From the NCBI GenBank assembly GCA_934132915.1, contig CAKPAK010000013.1:1-24905 (forward strand): a stretch of DNA of 24,905 nt, given 5' to 3'. A model generated the notes under the pieces. It was not told where the DNA came from. It saw only the letters and a program-made list of their open reading frames with translations, and did no database searches. Shown piece after piece: positions 15,305 through 24,119 of the stretch. Position numbers and translations under genes: made by a program. Position 1 is the first letter of the stretch. Every line of letters starts with the position of its first letter. Source of the DNA: an uncultured Bacilli bacterium. GTDB taxonomy: Bacteria > Bacillota_I > Bacilli_A > RF39 > UBA660.

Positions 15305-17654
15305 GTAAATTTAAAAACATTTTGATAAATTTTGGTTCAAGCCCGGCTCTTTTTAATTTACGAATCGCAATTCTTTTCTTTCTTATTGATAAATTACTAA
15401 AAAGAACGGCATCAATTTTTTCTTTTAAAATGGTTTCTATTTCTAGATCTTCTAGTATTCCTTGAATATCATCATTAATTAATCTTTCCATCGAATTTAA
15501 AAGGATCGATTCACTCGTACAGGTTATACTAAGAGGTGTACTTGTAGAGGCATTAGAGAGTTCTATAATTAGATCATTTCTCTCATTAAAGACTTTTCCT
15601 GGAAAGGGTGATGTTCCTAATTGAATGTTTACTTCAGCGGGTATTTTTGTATTTTTAAATCGAATCTTATAATTCCTTTTTTCTGGTAATAAACCAGGAT
15701 TAGATTTATTTTGAATCACCAGGCTATAATGATTCATTGTGTAAGTAAAGATATACTCAGTGAGAGAAAAAGCACCCGATTTATAATTGTTACTCATTCC
15801 ATCATCTTCATACAATACATATTTCCCATCTCTTCCAGGAAAAACTAAAATTTCCATATTAACGGGAAGCGCGGTCGTTGTTTGACTAGAAAGCGGAATG
15901 ATAGCCCCCTCACGGCAAAAAACAGGATAATCTTCATCTTTATAAAAACTCATATAATACTTATTGCCAACATATTTTTTACCACTTTCTAACTCGTACC
16001 AAATTCCCTCGGGAATAAACATTCTTTGAACTACTCTGTTCATCACGATATTTTTTTTCTTGACAATTGGGCAAACTAACATTTCACTTCCAAAAAAATA
16101 CTGATTTTTATATAGAGGTTCATCATAAATTTTTGGATATTTATAATACAAAGGTTGAATCATTGGACTGCCACTTTTAGAGTAAAGATAACTTTCGGTA
16201 TAAAGATAAGGAATTAAATAGTATCTTAAACGTAGATATTTTTTGATGATTTCTGATTCTGCAACATTCCAACGCCACGGTTCTCTTTTATAATATTTTC
16301 CTCCATCACTGGATAAGATGAATAAACTATTAAAGACACCAAATTGAATGTAACGAATGTACAATTCAAAAGTTTCAATTCCTCCATAATATCCGCCAAT
16401 TGGACTGGCAATATAACTAATTCCATTATTGGATGCCGACATTTGGTATTGTGGTAGTATTGATAATGTATTCCAATCTACTTTCGTCTTTCCGGTGAAA
16501 ATAATACTTATTCTTTGGGGGGCAAAGGTATGATTTCTAGCTAAAATAACACTTCTTTTATTGGCCATTAATCCATACATTGCACTAACATAATGGTTCA
16601 GAAGAGCCAAATCTTTTTTATAATTTTTATTGTTGTAATCCAAATAAATACTATCTATTCCTGCGGAAATCCATGTTTTTATGGCATACTGCGAATAAAG
16701 ATTTAAATGCTTAGCGTCTAAGGGAAATAATGAATATGCCGTATTCATGGTTCCATTTGATGCTTGTATACTTTGGTAAAGGGGACTTTCTTGGGTGATT
16801 GGGGTTTCAGGATTAGTTGTTATGGCTAATTTTACTTGATAATGATTACATAATTGTTTTAATTGTTCTTGGGGTAAAATTTGTTGGTCAAAAAGAATGC
16901 CATCAGAAGGGTTACACCATTTATTTCCTAAAAATAAAACCGAAAGTGGAATATCTTCCTCCTGAAAGTTATGCAATAATTGGTTTATTTCAGTAATGTG
17001 GTATTCTTCATTTTTATTCCACCAGTTTCCAAAAGCATATCGTGGTAATAAAACGGGATAGCCTGTTAGTTGATAGTAATCTTTAAGACATAACCCTAAA
17101 TCTTTTCTATACATAAAAACATAAAGATCGATATTCCCCGATTCTCTTTGGACATAGTTATAATGACTATCTAAAACGAGTGAGTTACTATCCTCTAAAG
17201 TTGCAAAACCATCCGTTGAATATAGCCCTTTTCCTAGTTTTAAATTTCCTTTAAAATCATCTAAAGAATAGTTGATTCCACCAAAATTTCTAGCCTCTGG
17301 ATGGTGATAATACCAAATTTTCTCTGTCCCATTTAAATTAATGTTTAAATTTGCAGCTGGAGAGAGTTTACTTCCTAAAAATGGTTTATTTTTGTCATAA
17401 TTTAATGTAAAGTAAGAGGTTACAATTTGGATTAATGTCTCTGTTTGTGTAAAGCTAAATTTAACTTGAGGAAAGTTTCTAAAAATAACTTGTTGAGAAG
17501 TTCGATCTTCAAAAACGCCTTTTGGACTATATTCTAATCGAACTAAACGTTCGGTTAAGATGGTAAAACGAAATTTTTTCCCTTCTATTCGATTCTCTTT
17601 AAGTGCTACCCCGTCAGTTTCTTTTTTGATAAAATAATTGCCAATTGTATTCAT
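15282..17654 (-). CDS. Glycoside hydrolase family 31-like protein with altered active site
   Basis: The 790-aa protein has the GH31 layout: N-terminal beta-sandwich (about 1-200), a TIM barrel (about 205-510), C-terminal beta domains, then an extra helical tail (about 735-790). GH31 enzymes are retaining alpha-glycosidases. The strand-4 segment AGIDSIYLDYN keeps the nucleophile position as Asp339, although the usual following Asn-Glu is changed. The segment RNHTFAPQRISIIFTGKT (373-390) aligns by eye with the acid/base strand (AGxQRYP..(W/F)SGDT), but the catalytic Asp is Lys389 here. The SDIGGF motif is SPIGGY (417-422). There is no signal peptide, so it is cytoplasmic. It may be a divergent enzyme or a carbohydrate-binding pseudoenzyme. 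It is transcribed alone and runs into the leuS promoter. Confidence 0.85.
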   Translation of the reverse strand: MNTIGNYFIKKETDGVALKENRIEGKKFRFTILTERLVRLEYSPKGVFEDRTSQQVIFRNFPQVKFSFTQTETLIQIVTSYFTLNYDKNKPFLGSKLSPAANLNINLNGTEKIWYYHHPEARNFGGINYSLDDFKGNLKLGKGLYSTDGFATLEDSNSLVLDSHYNYVQRESGNIDLYVFMYRKDLGLCLKDYYQLTGYPVLLPRYAFGNWWNKNEEYHITEINQLLHNFQEEDIPLSVLFLGNKWCNPSDGILFDQQILPQEQLKQLCNHYQVKLAITTNPETPITQESPLYQSIQASNGTMNTAYSLFPLDAKHLNLYSQYAIKTWISAGIDSIYLDYNNKNYKKDLALLNHYVSAMYGLMANKRSVILARNHTFAPQRISIIFTGKTKVDWNTLSILPQYQMSASNNGISYIASPIGGYYGGIETFELYIRYIQFGVFNSLFILSSDGGKYYKREPWRWNVAESEIIKKYLRLRYYLIPYLYTESYLYSKSGSPMIQPLYYKYPKIYDEPLYKNQYFFGSEMLVCPIVKKKNIVMNRVVQRMFIPEGIWYELESGKKYVGNKYYMSFYKDEDYPVFCREGAIIPLSSQTTTALPVNMEILVFPGRDGKYVLYEDDGMSNNYKSGAFSLTEYIFTYTMNHYSLVIQNKSNPGLLPEKRNYKIRFKNTKIPAEVNIQLGTSPFPGKVFNERNDLIIELSNASTSTPLSITCTSESILLNSMERLINDDIQGILEDLEIETILKEKIDAVLFSNLSIRKKRIAIRKLKRAGLEPKFIKMFLNLLEYIKTV

Positions 17655-17680
17655 ACGCTCACCCTTTTTCTATTATCTTC

Positions 17681-17709
17681 ATTATATAATATTTTTATTT
17701 TAACTACAA
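17681..17709 (-). promoter_or_regulatory. Promoter of the GH31 gene
   Basis: TTGTAG (17709-17704), a 17-base spacer and a perfect TATAAT (17686-17681), about 27 nt before the start codon. The -35 is weak (3 of 6). Confidence 0.5.
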
Positions 17710-17775
17710 TTCCTAAGTTGTATTTTTTTTCATCTTTAAAAAAAATGAGAACTTTTTTCGCGAATATTAGATTTT

Positions 17776-17806
17776 GATTATAAAAATTCATTTTTTTTTC
17801 ATACTA
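17776..17806 (+). promoter_or_regulatory. Forespore-type (sigmaG/sigmaF-like) promoter of the ger operon
   Basis: CATACTA (17800-17806) is a full match to the sigmaG/sigmaF -10 pattern CATxxTA. A degenerate -35, GATTA (17776-17780, 4 of 5 to GHATR), lies 19 bases upstream. The implied start falls close to the ribosome binding site, giving a very short leader. No sigmaA promoter is seen here, as expected for a germinant receptor made in the forespore. Confidence 0.5.
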
Positions 17807-17821
17807 ATAACAAGGTGATTT

Positions 17822-19276
17822 GTGGTGAATGAAATTCAAGATCTTGTGAATAGATTAAAGACGGAGACAAATAATAGTAAAGAAATTACTTATCGAAAGA
17901 AAATGGTATGTAAAAGAGAAGTTTATATTATTTATAATGAACCTCTTACTTCTTCGGATAAGATTAGTGATTTTATTATTCGAAGTTTAGATAGAATTAA
18001 TAAAATTTATCCAAAGGAAAAAAAGTTAGAGGAAGTTATTTTCAATGAAATTGAAAACTTTAAGGTAAGTAAAATAACCACTTATGAAGATATTTGCTAT
18101 TACTTGCACTATGGTTTTACCATTATTTTACTAGAAAATTCTTCTACGTATTTTGCTCTTGAAACAAAGGGAAAGTTATCTAGAAGTATTAGTACTCCCC
18201 AAACAGAAAGTGCGCTTAGGGGTGCAATGGATTCGTTTGTTGAAGATATGCAGACAAACATGGGATTAATTCGCAGACGGATTAAAGATAATCAACTTTG
18301 GGTGGAATCTCTTGAAGTAGGAAGATATACAAAAACAAAGGTAAATTTAGTTTATTTAAATGGTGTATGTGATAAAAATCTGATTGAGGAAGTTTCTAAA
18401 TTAATTAAGAGTATTGATATTGATGGGGTGATTAATTGCGGGACAATAAAAAATTTGATTGAAAAGGAAAATAAGAGTGTTTTACCTACGATGATTTCAA
18501 CAGAGCGTCCTGATCGGGTGTGTCAAGCTATCTTGGGTGGGCGAATGGTTGTTATGATTGATTGCTGCCAGTTTGCTTTGATTTTACCAATCGTTATGAA
18601 CGATTTATTAATATCTTCAGAAGATAGTTATGGGAAAAGTATTAATATTAGCTTAACCAGAATTATTCGCTATATGGCGCTATTTATTACGTTATTTACC
18701 CCAGGGGTTTATATCGCGATTACCACATTTAATCAAGAAATGCTCCCCACGCAATTGTTGGTTAGTTTTGCCTCTCAAAGGTCTTCTGTTCCCTTTCCTG
18801 CTTTTGCTGAGGCAATAATTATGATGCTTGCTTTTGAAATTTTAAGAGAGGGAGATTTGCGAGGACCTACTTTTACGACAAGTGCCCTATCTACGGTTGG
18901 GGCTTTGATTTTAGGAGATGCTGCAGTTAATGCCGGAATTGTTTCTCCCATTATGATTATTGTTTTGGCAATTACGTCTTTGTCTTCTCTTTTATTTACT
19001 GAACCAGAGGTGATTAATGGCATAAGATGGTGGCGACTTTTATTTATGGTTGGCGGAATTCTTTTTGGTATTATTGGTGTATTGCTTGGATTTATCTTTT
19101 TTATCATCAAACTATCTTCCCTTCATTCCTTTGGTTTATGCTACTTAATGCCTTATTCTCCTATTTCCCTTGTTGGACTTAAAAATAGTATGATTAAATT
19201 TCCAACAAAATGCTTAAATAAAAGAGAGCCTGCATTATCTAGTAACGAGATTAAATATAGGAGGAAAAACTCATGA
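17822..19276 (+). CDS. gerAA: Spore germinant receptor subunit A (GerA family)
   Basis: The 484-aa protein is the large subunit of a nutrient germinant receptor in the spore inner membrane. A soluble N-terminal domain of about 240 residues is followed by a membrane domain with family-typical stretches: TPGVYIAITTFNQEMLPT, the VPFPAFAEA segment (323-331), LREGDLRGP and VNAGIVSPIMIIV. Length is usual for GerAA. Start: tandem GTG codons at 17822 and 17825; AAGGTG (17812-17817) is better spaced for the second. The ATGA overlap with the next gene shows tight coupling. Order A-C-B differs from the B. subtilis gerA order A-B-C. Which paralogue (gerA, gerB or gerK type) and which germinant cannot be read from sequence. 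Confidence 0.95.
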   Translation: MVNEIQDLVNRLKTETNNSKEITYRKKMVCKREVYIIYNEPLTSSDKISDFIIRSLDRINKIYPKEKKLEEVIFNEIENFKVSKITTYEDICYYLHYGFTIILLENSSTYFALETKGKLSRSISTPQTESALRGAMDSFVEDMQTNMGLIRRRIKDNQLWVESLEVGRYTKTKVNLVYLNGVCDKNLIEEVSKLIKSIDIDGVINCGTIKNLIEKENKSVLPTMISTERPDRVCQAILGGRMVVMIDCCQFALILPIVMNDLLISSEDSYGKSINISLTRIIRYMALFITLFTPGVYIAITTFNQEMLPTQLLVSFASQRSSVPFPAFAEAIIMMLAFEILREGDLRGPTFTTSALSTVGALILGDAAVNAGIVSPIMIIVLAITSLSSLLFTEPEVINGIRWWRLLFMVGGILFGIIGVLLGFIFFIIKLSSLHSFGLCYLMPYSPISLVGLKNSMIKFPTKCLNKREPALSSNEIKYRRKNS

Positions 19277-20433
19277 AAAAGATGATTTTTATCATTCCCA
19301 TTATTTTTCTTTTAACGGGATGCTATAACTATCGGGAAATTAATGAACTCGCTATTGTAAGTGGGGTTAGTATTCGTAAGGTTGATAATGAGATTGAACT
19401 GACTACAGAAGTTATTAATCCAAAAAAAGAACAAGATGCTTCTAGTGGAGAAGAGCCTGAGTTTATTATTTATACCTCTCGAGCTAAATCTGTTCAAGAA
19501 GCAATTCGAAAGATGATGAAAGAGTCCCCTAGAAAGATGTATGGAGCTCATATTGAGATTTTAGTGATTGATGAGGGGATTGCTCGTGAATATTTGATGG
19601 ATATTTTAGATTCTTTTGCAAGAAGCCCAGAAATTCGCAGTGAATTTAAGGTTTTGGTTGGAAAAAGTGATGATATTTTAAAAATTACTACTCCTTTAGA
19701 AAAGATATCCTCCGAGAATATTCGGAATAGTTTAGAGAATAATAATAAATATTTAGGATTTGCAAATGTAGTAACTTATCATGAACTGATTAGTAATGTC
19801 CTTAATCCCAATATTGAACTTGTTCTCCCTGTTCTTAGTATGAAGGGAAATGTGAATTTGGGTGAAGATAAAGAAAATATTTCCAATACTTCGGTTAAGG
19901 CTACTTCGATTATTGATGGCATGGCGATTTTTCGGAATAATAAGTTAATAGGATACTTAACAGAAGAAGAATCACTTACCTATAATATTTTAAGAGATTC
20001 CGCGAAAAACTTTTTCATTCGAACCAGTGGACATGATAATGAATATATTGTTCATGAAATTATTCGACTTTCTTCTAAAATGGAATTTGATAAGAACAAA
20101 AACGAGATGAAAATTACTTTGACGGGAAAATCGGCAATTAGTGAGGTCAATGAAAAAATCGATTTAGAAAATTTAGAAGAGGTATCAAAGTTAGAAAAGG
20201 AATTAAATCAAGAACTAAAAAAAATGGTGGAACGCTCGATTTTGTCTATTCAAAAGAAGTATAATAGTGATATTTTTGGATTTGGTGATGTCATTTATAA
20301 GAGTTATCCTAAATACTTTCAAAAAATAAAAGATGAATTTAAGCAGGATGGTTTTCAAAATATGAAAGTTAATGTTAGTGTGAAAATTAAAGGACAGGAA
20401 AAAGGAAATTTGAATCGAGGTGTCGTAAAATGA
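19273..20433 (+). CDS. gerAC: Spore germinant receptor lipoprotein (Ger(x)C family)
   Basis: The 386-aa lipoprotein has a signal peptide ending in LLTGC with Cys17 as the lipid-modified residue. The mature start YNYREINELAIVSGVSIRKV is the standard Ger(x)C opening, and the family's three-domain body follows, including the PRKMYGAHIEILVI segment. It would sit on the outer face of the spore inner membrane as the C subunit of the receptor. AGGAGG precedes the ATG, and the start overlaps gerAA by four bases (ATGA). The last four bases overlap gerAB in the same way. Confidence 0.95.
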   Translation: MKKMIFIIPIIFLLTGCYNYREINELAIVSGVSIRKVDNEIELTTEVINPKKEQDASSGEEPEFIIYTSRAKSVQEAIRKMMKESPRKMYGAHIEILVIDEGIAREYLMDILDSFARSPEIRSEFKVLVGKSDDILKITTPLEKISSENIRNSLENNNKYLGFANVVTYHELISNVLNPNIELVLPVLSMKGNVNLGEDKENISNTSVKATSIIDGMAIFRNNKLIGYLTEEESLTYNILRDSAKNFFIRTSGHDNEYIVHEIIRLSSKMEFDKNKNEMKITLTGKSAISEVNEKIDLENLEEVSKLEKELNQELKKMVERSILSIQKKYNSDIFGFGDVIYKSYPKYFQKIKDEFKQDGFQNMKVNVSVKIKGQEKGNLNRGVVK

Positions 20434-21515
20434 AAAAGGACAAATTAAGCAGTTTTTCATTTGCTTGTTTACTTGGATCTCCTATTTTTTCTCTTTTTAG
20501 TGGGGTGGGAAGTCATAATTTAATACATATTGCTGGGGTTGATGCTTGGATTTGTGTAATTTTTTCATTTCTTATTGGCCTATTTCCTTTTGCTTTATTT
20601 TTATATCTTTTTTATGCTAGTGATGAGAAAAATATTTTAGAAATGAACCTCGGTTTATTTGGAAATGTTTTTGGAAATTTTTTGAATATTTTGATTAATA
20701 TTTTTCTCTTTTTTGTTGGAATGGTTCAGCTATTTAATATTAGTAATTTTGTCATTTCTCAATTTTTAGCGGAAACCCCTATTCTTTGGTTTATGATTTT
20801 ATTTGGTATTCTTATTATTTATAATGTATCTTTTGGAATTGAGAATATATCTAGGGTTGCGGTTATTTTTGTTGGTGTTATTATTTTTATGACGATTATT
20901 AGCACGACGGGATTACTGCCTACAGTGAATACTTCTAATTTAAAGCCTTATTTAGAAAATGGGATTGGTACTCCTCTTCGAGGTAGTATTTTGCTAACGC
21001 TTACGAATGTTACACCTATTTTTATGCTACTAATTATTCCTAGAAAACGAATTAGTGACAATAAAAATGCTTGGAAATATTTTACTTTCTTTTATTTTCT
21101 AGCCTTCCTTTTTGCTTTTTTGGCTATCGTTTTATCTATTGGTTCACTTGGAATATATTTATGTCAAGTTTATCAGTATCCAGAATATACGGTATTAAAG
21201 AAAATATCTTTGTTTAATTTTATTGAGCGAATTGAAAACTTTATTTATATTAAATGGATTTTAAATTCCTTTATTACCCTATCTTTAGTGGTTTATCACC
21301 TTAGCTCTTTCATTAAAAAAGATAGTAGAAAAGTTGTTCCTATTATTTCTACTATCTTACTGATTTTGGGAAGCCGCTATTTATTTCAAAATAATACTTT
21401 GTTTTATCACATTGGTTTGAATATTTTTCCTTATGTGTGTCTTTGCCTTTTTCTTGTTTATCTGATCATTGGAATTACTACTTTTTGGAAAAAAAGAACA
21501 AAGATCATTTCCTAA
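20430..21515 (+). CDS. gerAB: Spore germinant receptor permease subunit B
   Basis: The 361-aa polytopic protein, with about ten TM helices, belongs to the endospore germination permease family related to amino acid permeases. In known receptors the B subunit binds the amino acid germinant. It starts with KLSSFSFACLLGSPIFSLF, corresponding to the first helix of the family. GAGGTG lies a short distance before the ATG, which overlaps gerAC by ATGA. The 3' end lies inside a terminator hairpin shared with the convergent YtxH-type gene. Confidence 0.94.
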   Translation: MKKDKLSSFSFACLLGSPIFSLFSGVGSHNLIHIAGVDAWICVIFSFLIGLFPFALFLYLFYASDEKNILEMNLGLFGNVFGNFLNILINIFLFFVGMVQLFNISNFVISQFLAETPILWFMILFGILIIYNVSFGIENISRVAVIFVGVIIFMTIISTTGLLPTVNTSNLKPYLENGIGTPLRGSILLTLTNVTPIFMLLIIPRKRISDNKNAWKYFTFFYFLAFLFAFLAIVLSIGSLGIYLCQVYQYPEYTVLKKISLFNFIERIENFIYIKWILNSFITLSLVVYHLSSFIKKDSRKVVPIISTILLILGSRYLFQNNTLFYHIGLNIFPYVCLCLFLVYLIIGITTFWKKRTKIIS

Positions 21516-21526
21516 TCTTTGTTTTT
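21491..21526. terminator. Bidirectional terminator between ger operon and envelope operon
   Basis: AACAAAGAT (21497-21505) and ATCTTTGTT (21515-21523) form a 9-bp stem with a 9-nt loop. T's follow on the plus strand, and the A-run 21489-21495 gives a T-tail on the minus strand. It covers the gerAB stop codon and lies next to the YtxH-type stop. Confidence 0.85.
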
Positions 21527-21932
21527 AATTGACTTTTTCTAATTTTTTTAATACTTCTTTTGTAATATCAATTGCTTTCTCACGAACGTCACTGGCTACT
21601 CCTGCTAAAACTGGAGTTCCTTTTTCTTTGGCTAATTCAACAAGATCAGAAGTTTTCTTTTTAATGTCTTCAGCTTTTTCTTTCGCAATTTTTAAAACTT
21701 TTTCTTTGTCTAAATCCTCTAGTTCATTTTTAATATCTTCAACTTTAGCTAAAAAATCATCTTTCACTTCATTCATATCAATTTTTTTGGCTTCATTGAT
21801 TAATTCATTCATTTTTTTCTTCAAAAGTTTTCTTGTCTCTTCTCCTGATTTAGGTGCAAGAAGTAACCCTAACCCTGCTCCTAATCCTACACCTGCTAAG
21901 AATTTTCCTAATCCACTTCTTTTATTCTTCAT
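21525..21932 (-). CDS. YtxH-domain membrane-associated protein
   Basis: The 135-aa protein starts with the glycine-rich hydrophobic segment GLGKFLAGVGLGAGLGLLLAP (about 7-27) followed by KSGEETRKLLKKK, the YtxH pattern of a single membrane anchor and a long charged amphipathic coiled coil (about 30-130). In B. subtilis ytxH is a general-stress gene in an operon with ytxG. Function is not established. The ATG at 21932 lies inside the last codons of the upstream gene (overlap of 11 nt), so it is translationally coupled to it. It is the last gene of the minus-strand envelope operon. Confidence 0.88.
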   Translation of the reverse strand: MKNKRSGLGKFLAGVGLGAGLGLLLAPKSGEETRKLLKKKMNELINEAKKIDMNEVKDDFLAKVEDIKNELEDLDKEKVLKIAKEKAEDIKKKTSDLVELAKEKGTPVLAGVASDVREKAIDITKEVLKKLEKVN

Positions 21933-22218
21933 TTATCTCTTCTTCCTTTCCTTTCTTTTTTCTTCGTAATATTTTTCGAATCATGTAACTAATTCCATCA
22001 ACTAATTTATCACTAATAAGTGCCATATTATCTGTTACCACATCCACCAAGCTAAAGGCTTTATCAAATTTTGATATTTTTATATCAATTTCATCCATCA
22101 CTTTATTTACTCGATCGATAGTATAAATTAGCTTTACGCTTAATATTATTAGAACGACTAATAATATAGAACAAAGAATCCCAATTAATATTAATAAAAA
22201 GGTATTTGCATTAATCAT
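21922..22218 (-). CDS. DUF948-like (YtxG-type) single-TM protein
   Basis: About 98 aa, with one long N-terminal TM helix (about 7-32) followed by a coiled segment (TIDRVNKVMDEIDIKISKFD) and a basic C-terminus (RRKKKGK). The layout matches DUF948/YtxG proteins, and the neighbour is a YtxH-type protein as in the B. subtilis ytxGH operon. I choose the ATG at 22218 because AAAGGA lies nine bases upstream; the ATG at 22224 is too close to that site and the longer frame to 22251 has none. The start overlaps the stop of the acidic-protein gene by 8 nt. Confidence 0.78.
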   Translation of the reverse strand: MINANTFLLILIGILCSILLVVLIILSVKLIYTIDRVNKVMDEIDIKISKFDKAFSLVDVVTDNMALISDKLVDGISYMIRKILRRKKKGKEEEINEE

Positions 22219-23353
22219 TTGCATCTTTCCTTTCGTCATACATTGAGTCAATCAAATTGAATAAATCATCCGTTAACTCTAAATTTTTTTCTTCTTTTGA
22301 AGAAGGCGTTTGTTGAACAGGAGTAGAGTCTATTTTCTCATCTCCCATCCCTTTCTTTAAAGTAGATAGTAAGTTAATACTACTTTTTACAGGAGGAATT
22401 TCTTTTTTATAATGGCCTGTTTCTGTGTCATGATTTACTATTTTAATATTGTTTTCTTTTTGACTTTGGTAGTTAGATTTATCATATTCAACACCATAAT
22501 CATAGTAATTCTCTGTTGCTTCATCTAAAGTGATATTACTATAGTCTCTCGGAGTTGGTTCTTCTTTAAAATAATCTAACTCTTCTTTAGACTCCTCCGT
22601 TAAACACTCTTCTTCTTCCTTTAATCTTTTGCATTCTTTGGCTTCTTTTAGGTATTCACAATTTTCACACATTAGATTTTCTTTTATTTCTTCGGTTAGA
22701 CTACCATAAGCTTTTTTTCTTACCGAATCAAAATCTACATTTTTAGAATGACGTTGGTGCTCAAGATTATTCCCTTTAGTATTTTCCACTTCGCTAGAGG
22801 TATAATTTTGATCTAAAATACCATAAATTGGAGAAATTATTGGAGTTGCTTTAAAATGTCTTTCTTCTTTCTTCTCTTCTTTTTTATCTTTGTATAAATC
22901 GGCGACTTTGACTTCCTTTTTTATCGTTGGTTCTTTTGGTTTTGCGGGTTCTAATTTTGTTTTAGGATGGGGAACTTCATTGTTTCTTTCTTTATGAATG
23001 GCTTGTCTACTTCTGGTTTCAATAAAATCATTATCATTTAAATCAATTGGAAACTTAAATGATTGTTTTTCTTCTATTTCTTTCCCTTCTCTTTGAATAA
23101 GGGGTTGCTCTTCAATATTTTCTACTTTTAATTCCCGAATTTCTGGTGCCTCTTCTTGTTTAACCTCTATTTTTTTGACAAGTTTTTCTTCTTGTTCTTG
23201 TTTTTCTCTTTCTATTTTTTCGCGCATAAAGGTAGGAAGTTTATGTTCTTCATCTTCCTTTTTGATTTCTTTTATCTCAATTGTTTCATTCTCTTCCTCA
23301 TCCGTTACTTCTTCATCAGTAAACAAGTTTTTAAACTTATCCATTAGTCCCAT
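22211..23353 (-). CDS. Acidic, mostly disordered protein with SepF-like N-terminal helix
   Basis: The 380-aa protein is dominated by Glu and Lys and looks largely unstructured. It begins MGLMDKFKNLFTDEEVTDEE, an amphipathic helix followed by acidic residues as in the membrane-binding start of the division protein SepF, but no SepF C-terminal domain follows. One hydrophobic island stands out: FKATPIISPIYGILDQNY (167-184). A cysteine patch follows, with C229, C232, C241 and C250 (CENC, then EAKEC and EEEC), which could bind metal. A hydrophobic helix (LTDDLFNLIDSMYDE) closes the chain. GAGAGGTG lies seven bases before the start. It sits between a lipoprotein gene and membrane proteins, so a cell-envelope or division scaffold is a reasonable guess, not a demonstrated role. 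Confidence 0.72.
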   Translation of the reverse strand: MGLMDKFKNLFTDEEVTDEEENETIEIKEIKKEDEEHKLPTFMREKIEREKQEQEEKLVKKIEVKQEEAPEIRELKVENIEEQPLIQREGKEIEEKQSFKFPIDLNDNDFIETRSRQAIHKERNNEVPHPKTKLEPAKPKEPTIKKEVKVADLYKDKKEEKKEERHFKATPIISPIYGILDQNYTSSEVENTKGNNLEHQRHSKNVDFDSVRKKAYGSLTEEIKENLMCENCEYLKEAKECKRLKEEEECLTEESKEELDYFKEEPTPRDYSNITLDEATENYYDYGVEYDKSNYQSQKENNIKIVNHDTETGHYKKEIPPVKSSINLLSTLKKGMGDEKIDSTPVQQTPSSKEEKNLELTDDLFNLIDSMYDERKDAND

Positions 23354-23372
23354 TTATTTGCACCTCTCTTTG

Positions 23373-24011
23373 TTATTCATCTGGTAACTTTTCCTCTTGT
23401 GGTTGTTCATCTTTTTGAACATACTCTTCTAAGTACTGAGAAAAGTTACTGCTTGCCCCATCTGGTTTTTTTACTTCATAAGTAAATTCGGAAAACTCTC
23501 CTAAATTTCCTTCTAATACCTTCTCTATTACGGTATCATTATAGGTAATACTGTTTAAAATAATAGAAGCTAAAGTAACCATTTTATTTAATTTTTCTTT
23601 TGGGGTGTACACCTCTATTTTTGAATAATTATACACCATGGTCACCAAATATTGATTTTCTTGTTGTTCTATCTTTAGATACCCTTTTTTATTATCATAG
23701 TTAAATGTTTTGTAGTAAAATTCATTTTCTGTTTGCGCTGGTTGTAGAGTTTTTTTGTAATAATAACTAATAATGTCCACATAAAGATATAGAGAACAAT
23801 TATCACTTAAGAACACTTGATTGTAATTATAATCATGTACCTTTTCTACCCCTCTTGGAACATAATATTTGTATCCAAGGGAGACATCATTGGTTATTTT
23901 ATTGGAAGCCAAACACTCCGTTACTAGGTTTATATACTCACTAGGGTTATTTACTTTTGTACAACCAGTAAGGATGAAAAGGAAACAAAGTATAAACATT
24001 CTCTTTCTCAT
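23373..24011 (-). CDS. Lipoprotein of unknown function
   Basis: The 212-aa protein has a short signal peptide ending in ILTGC with Cys17, so it should be lipid-anchored on the outer face of the membrane. The mature part alternates aromatic-rich beta-type stretches (LGYKYYVPRGVEKVHDYNYN, YLYVDIISYYYKK) and ends in an acidic, proline-containing tail. I do not recognise the family. AGGTG is seven bases before the ATG. It is the first gene of a four-gene operon and has a strong promoter. Confidence 0.8.
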   Translation of the reverse strand: MRKRMFILCFLFILTGCTKVNNPSEYINLVTECLASNKITNDVSLGYKYYVPRGVEKVHDYNYNQVFLSDNCSLYLYVDIISYYYKKTLQPAQTENEFYYKTFNYDNKKGYLKIEQQENQYLVTMVYNYSKIEVYTPKEKLNKMVTLASIILNSITYNDTVIEKVLEGNLGEFSEFTYEVKKPDGASSNFSQYLEEYVQKDEQPQEEKLPDE

Positions 24012-24033
24012 TCATTACACCTACTCTTTCTTT

Positions 24034-24061
24034 ATTATATCAAAAATAGATATAAAATCAA
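24034..24061 (-). promoter_or_regulatory. Promoter of the envelope operon
   Basis: TTGATT (24061-24056), a 16-base spacer ending in TGA (extended -10) and a perfect TATAAT (24039-24034), about 22 nt before the lipoprotein start. Confidence 0.7.
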
Positions 24062-24069
24062 ACAGTTTA

Positions 24070-24098
24070 TTAAACTTTTTTCTATTTTTTTATATAAT
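24070..24098 (+). promoter_or_regulatory. Promoter of the Gly/Pro/Tyr-rich small protein gene
   Basis: TTAAAC (24070-24075), a 17-base T-rich spacer and a perfect TATAAT (24093-24098). It is divergent from the envelope operon promoter, with the two -10 elements about 55 bp apart. Confidence 0.5.
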
Positions 24099-24119
24099 AT
24101 TTTGAAAGGAGAGATTTCA

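Noticed and set aside
21529..21969. Long plus-strand frame antisense to the YtxH-type gene
   Set aside because: The real gene on the minus strand has a clear YtxH pattern and coupling to its neighbour; the antisense frame is Ser/Phe-rich as expected from reversed Lys/Glu codons.
22211..23353. Calling the acidic protein SepF
   Set aside because: Only the first dozen residues look like SepF; the folded C-terminal domain of SepF is absent.
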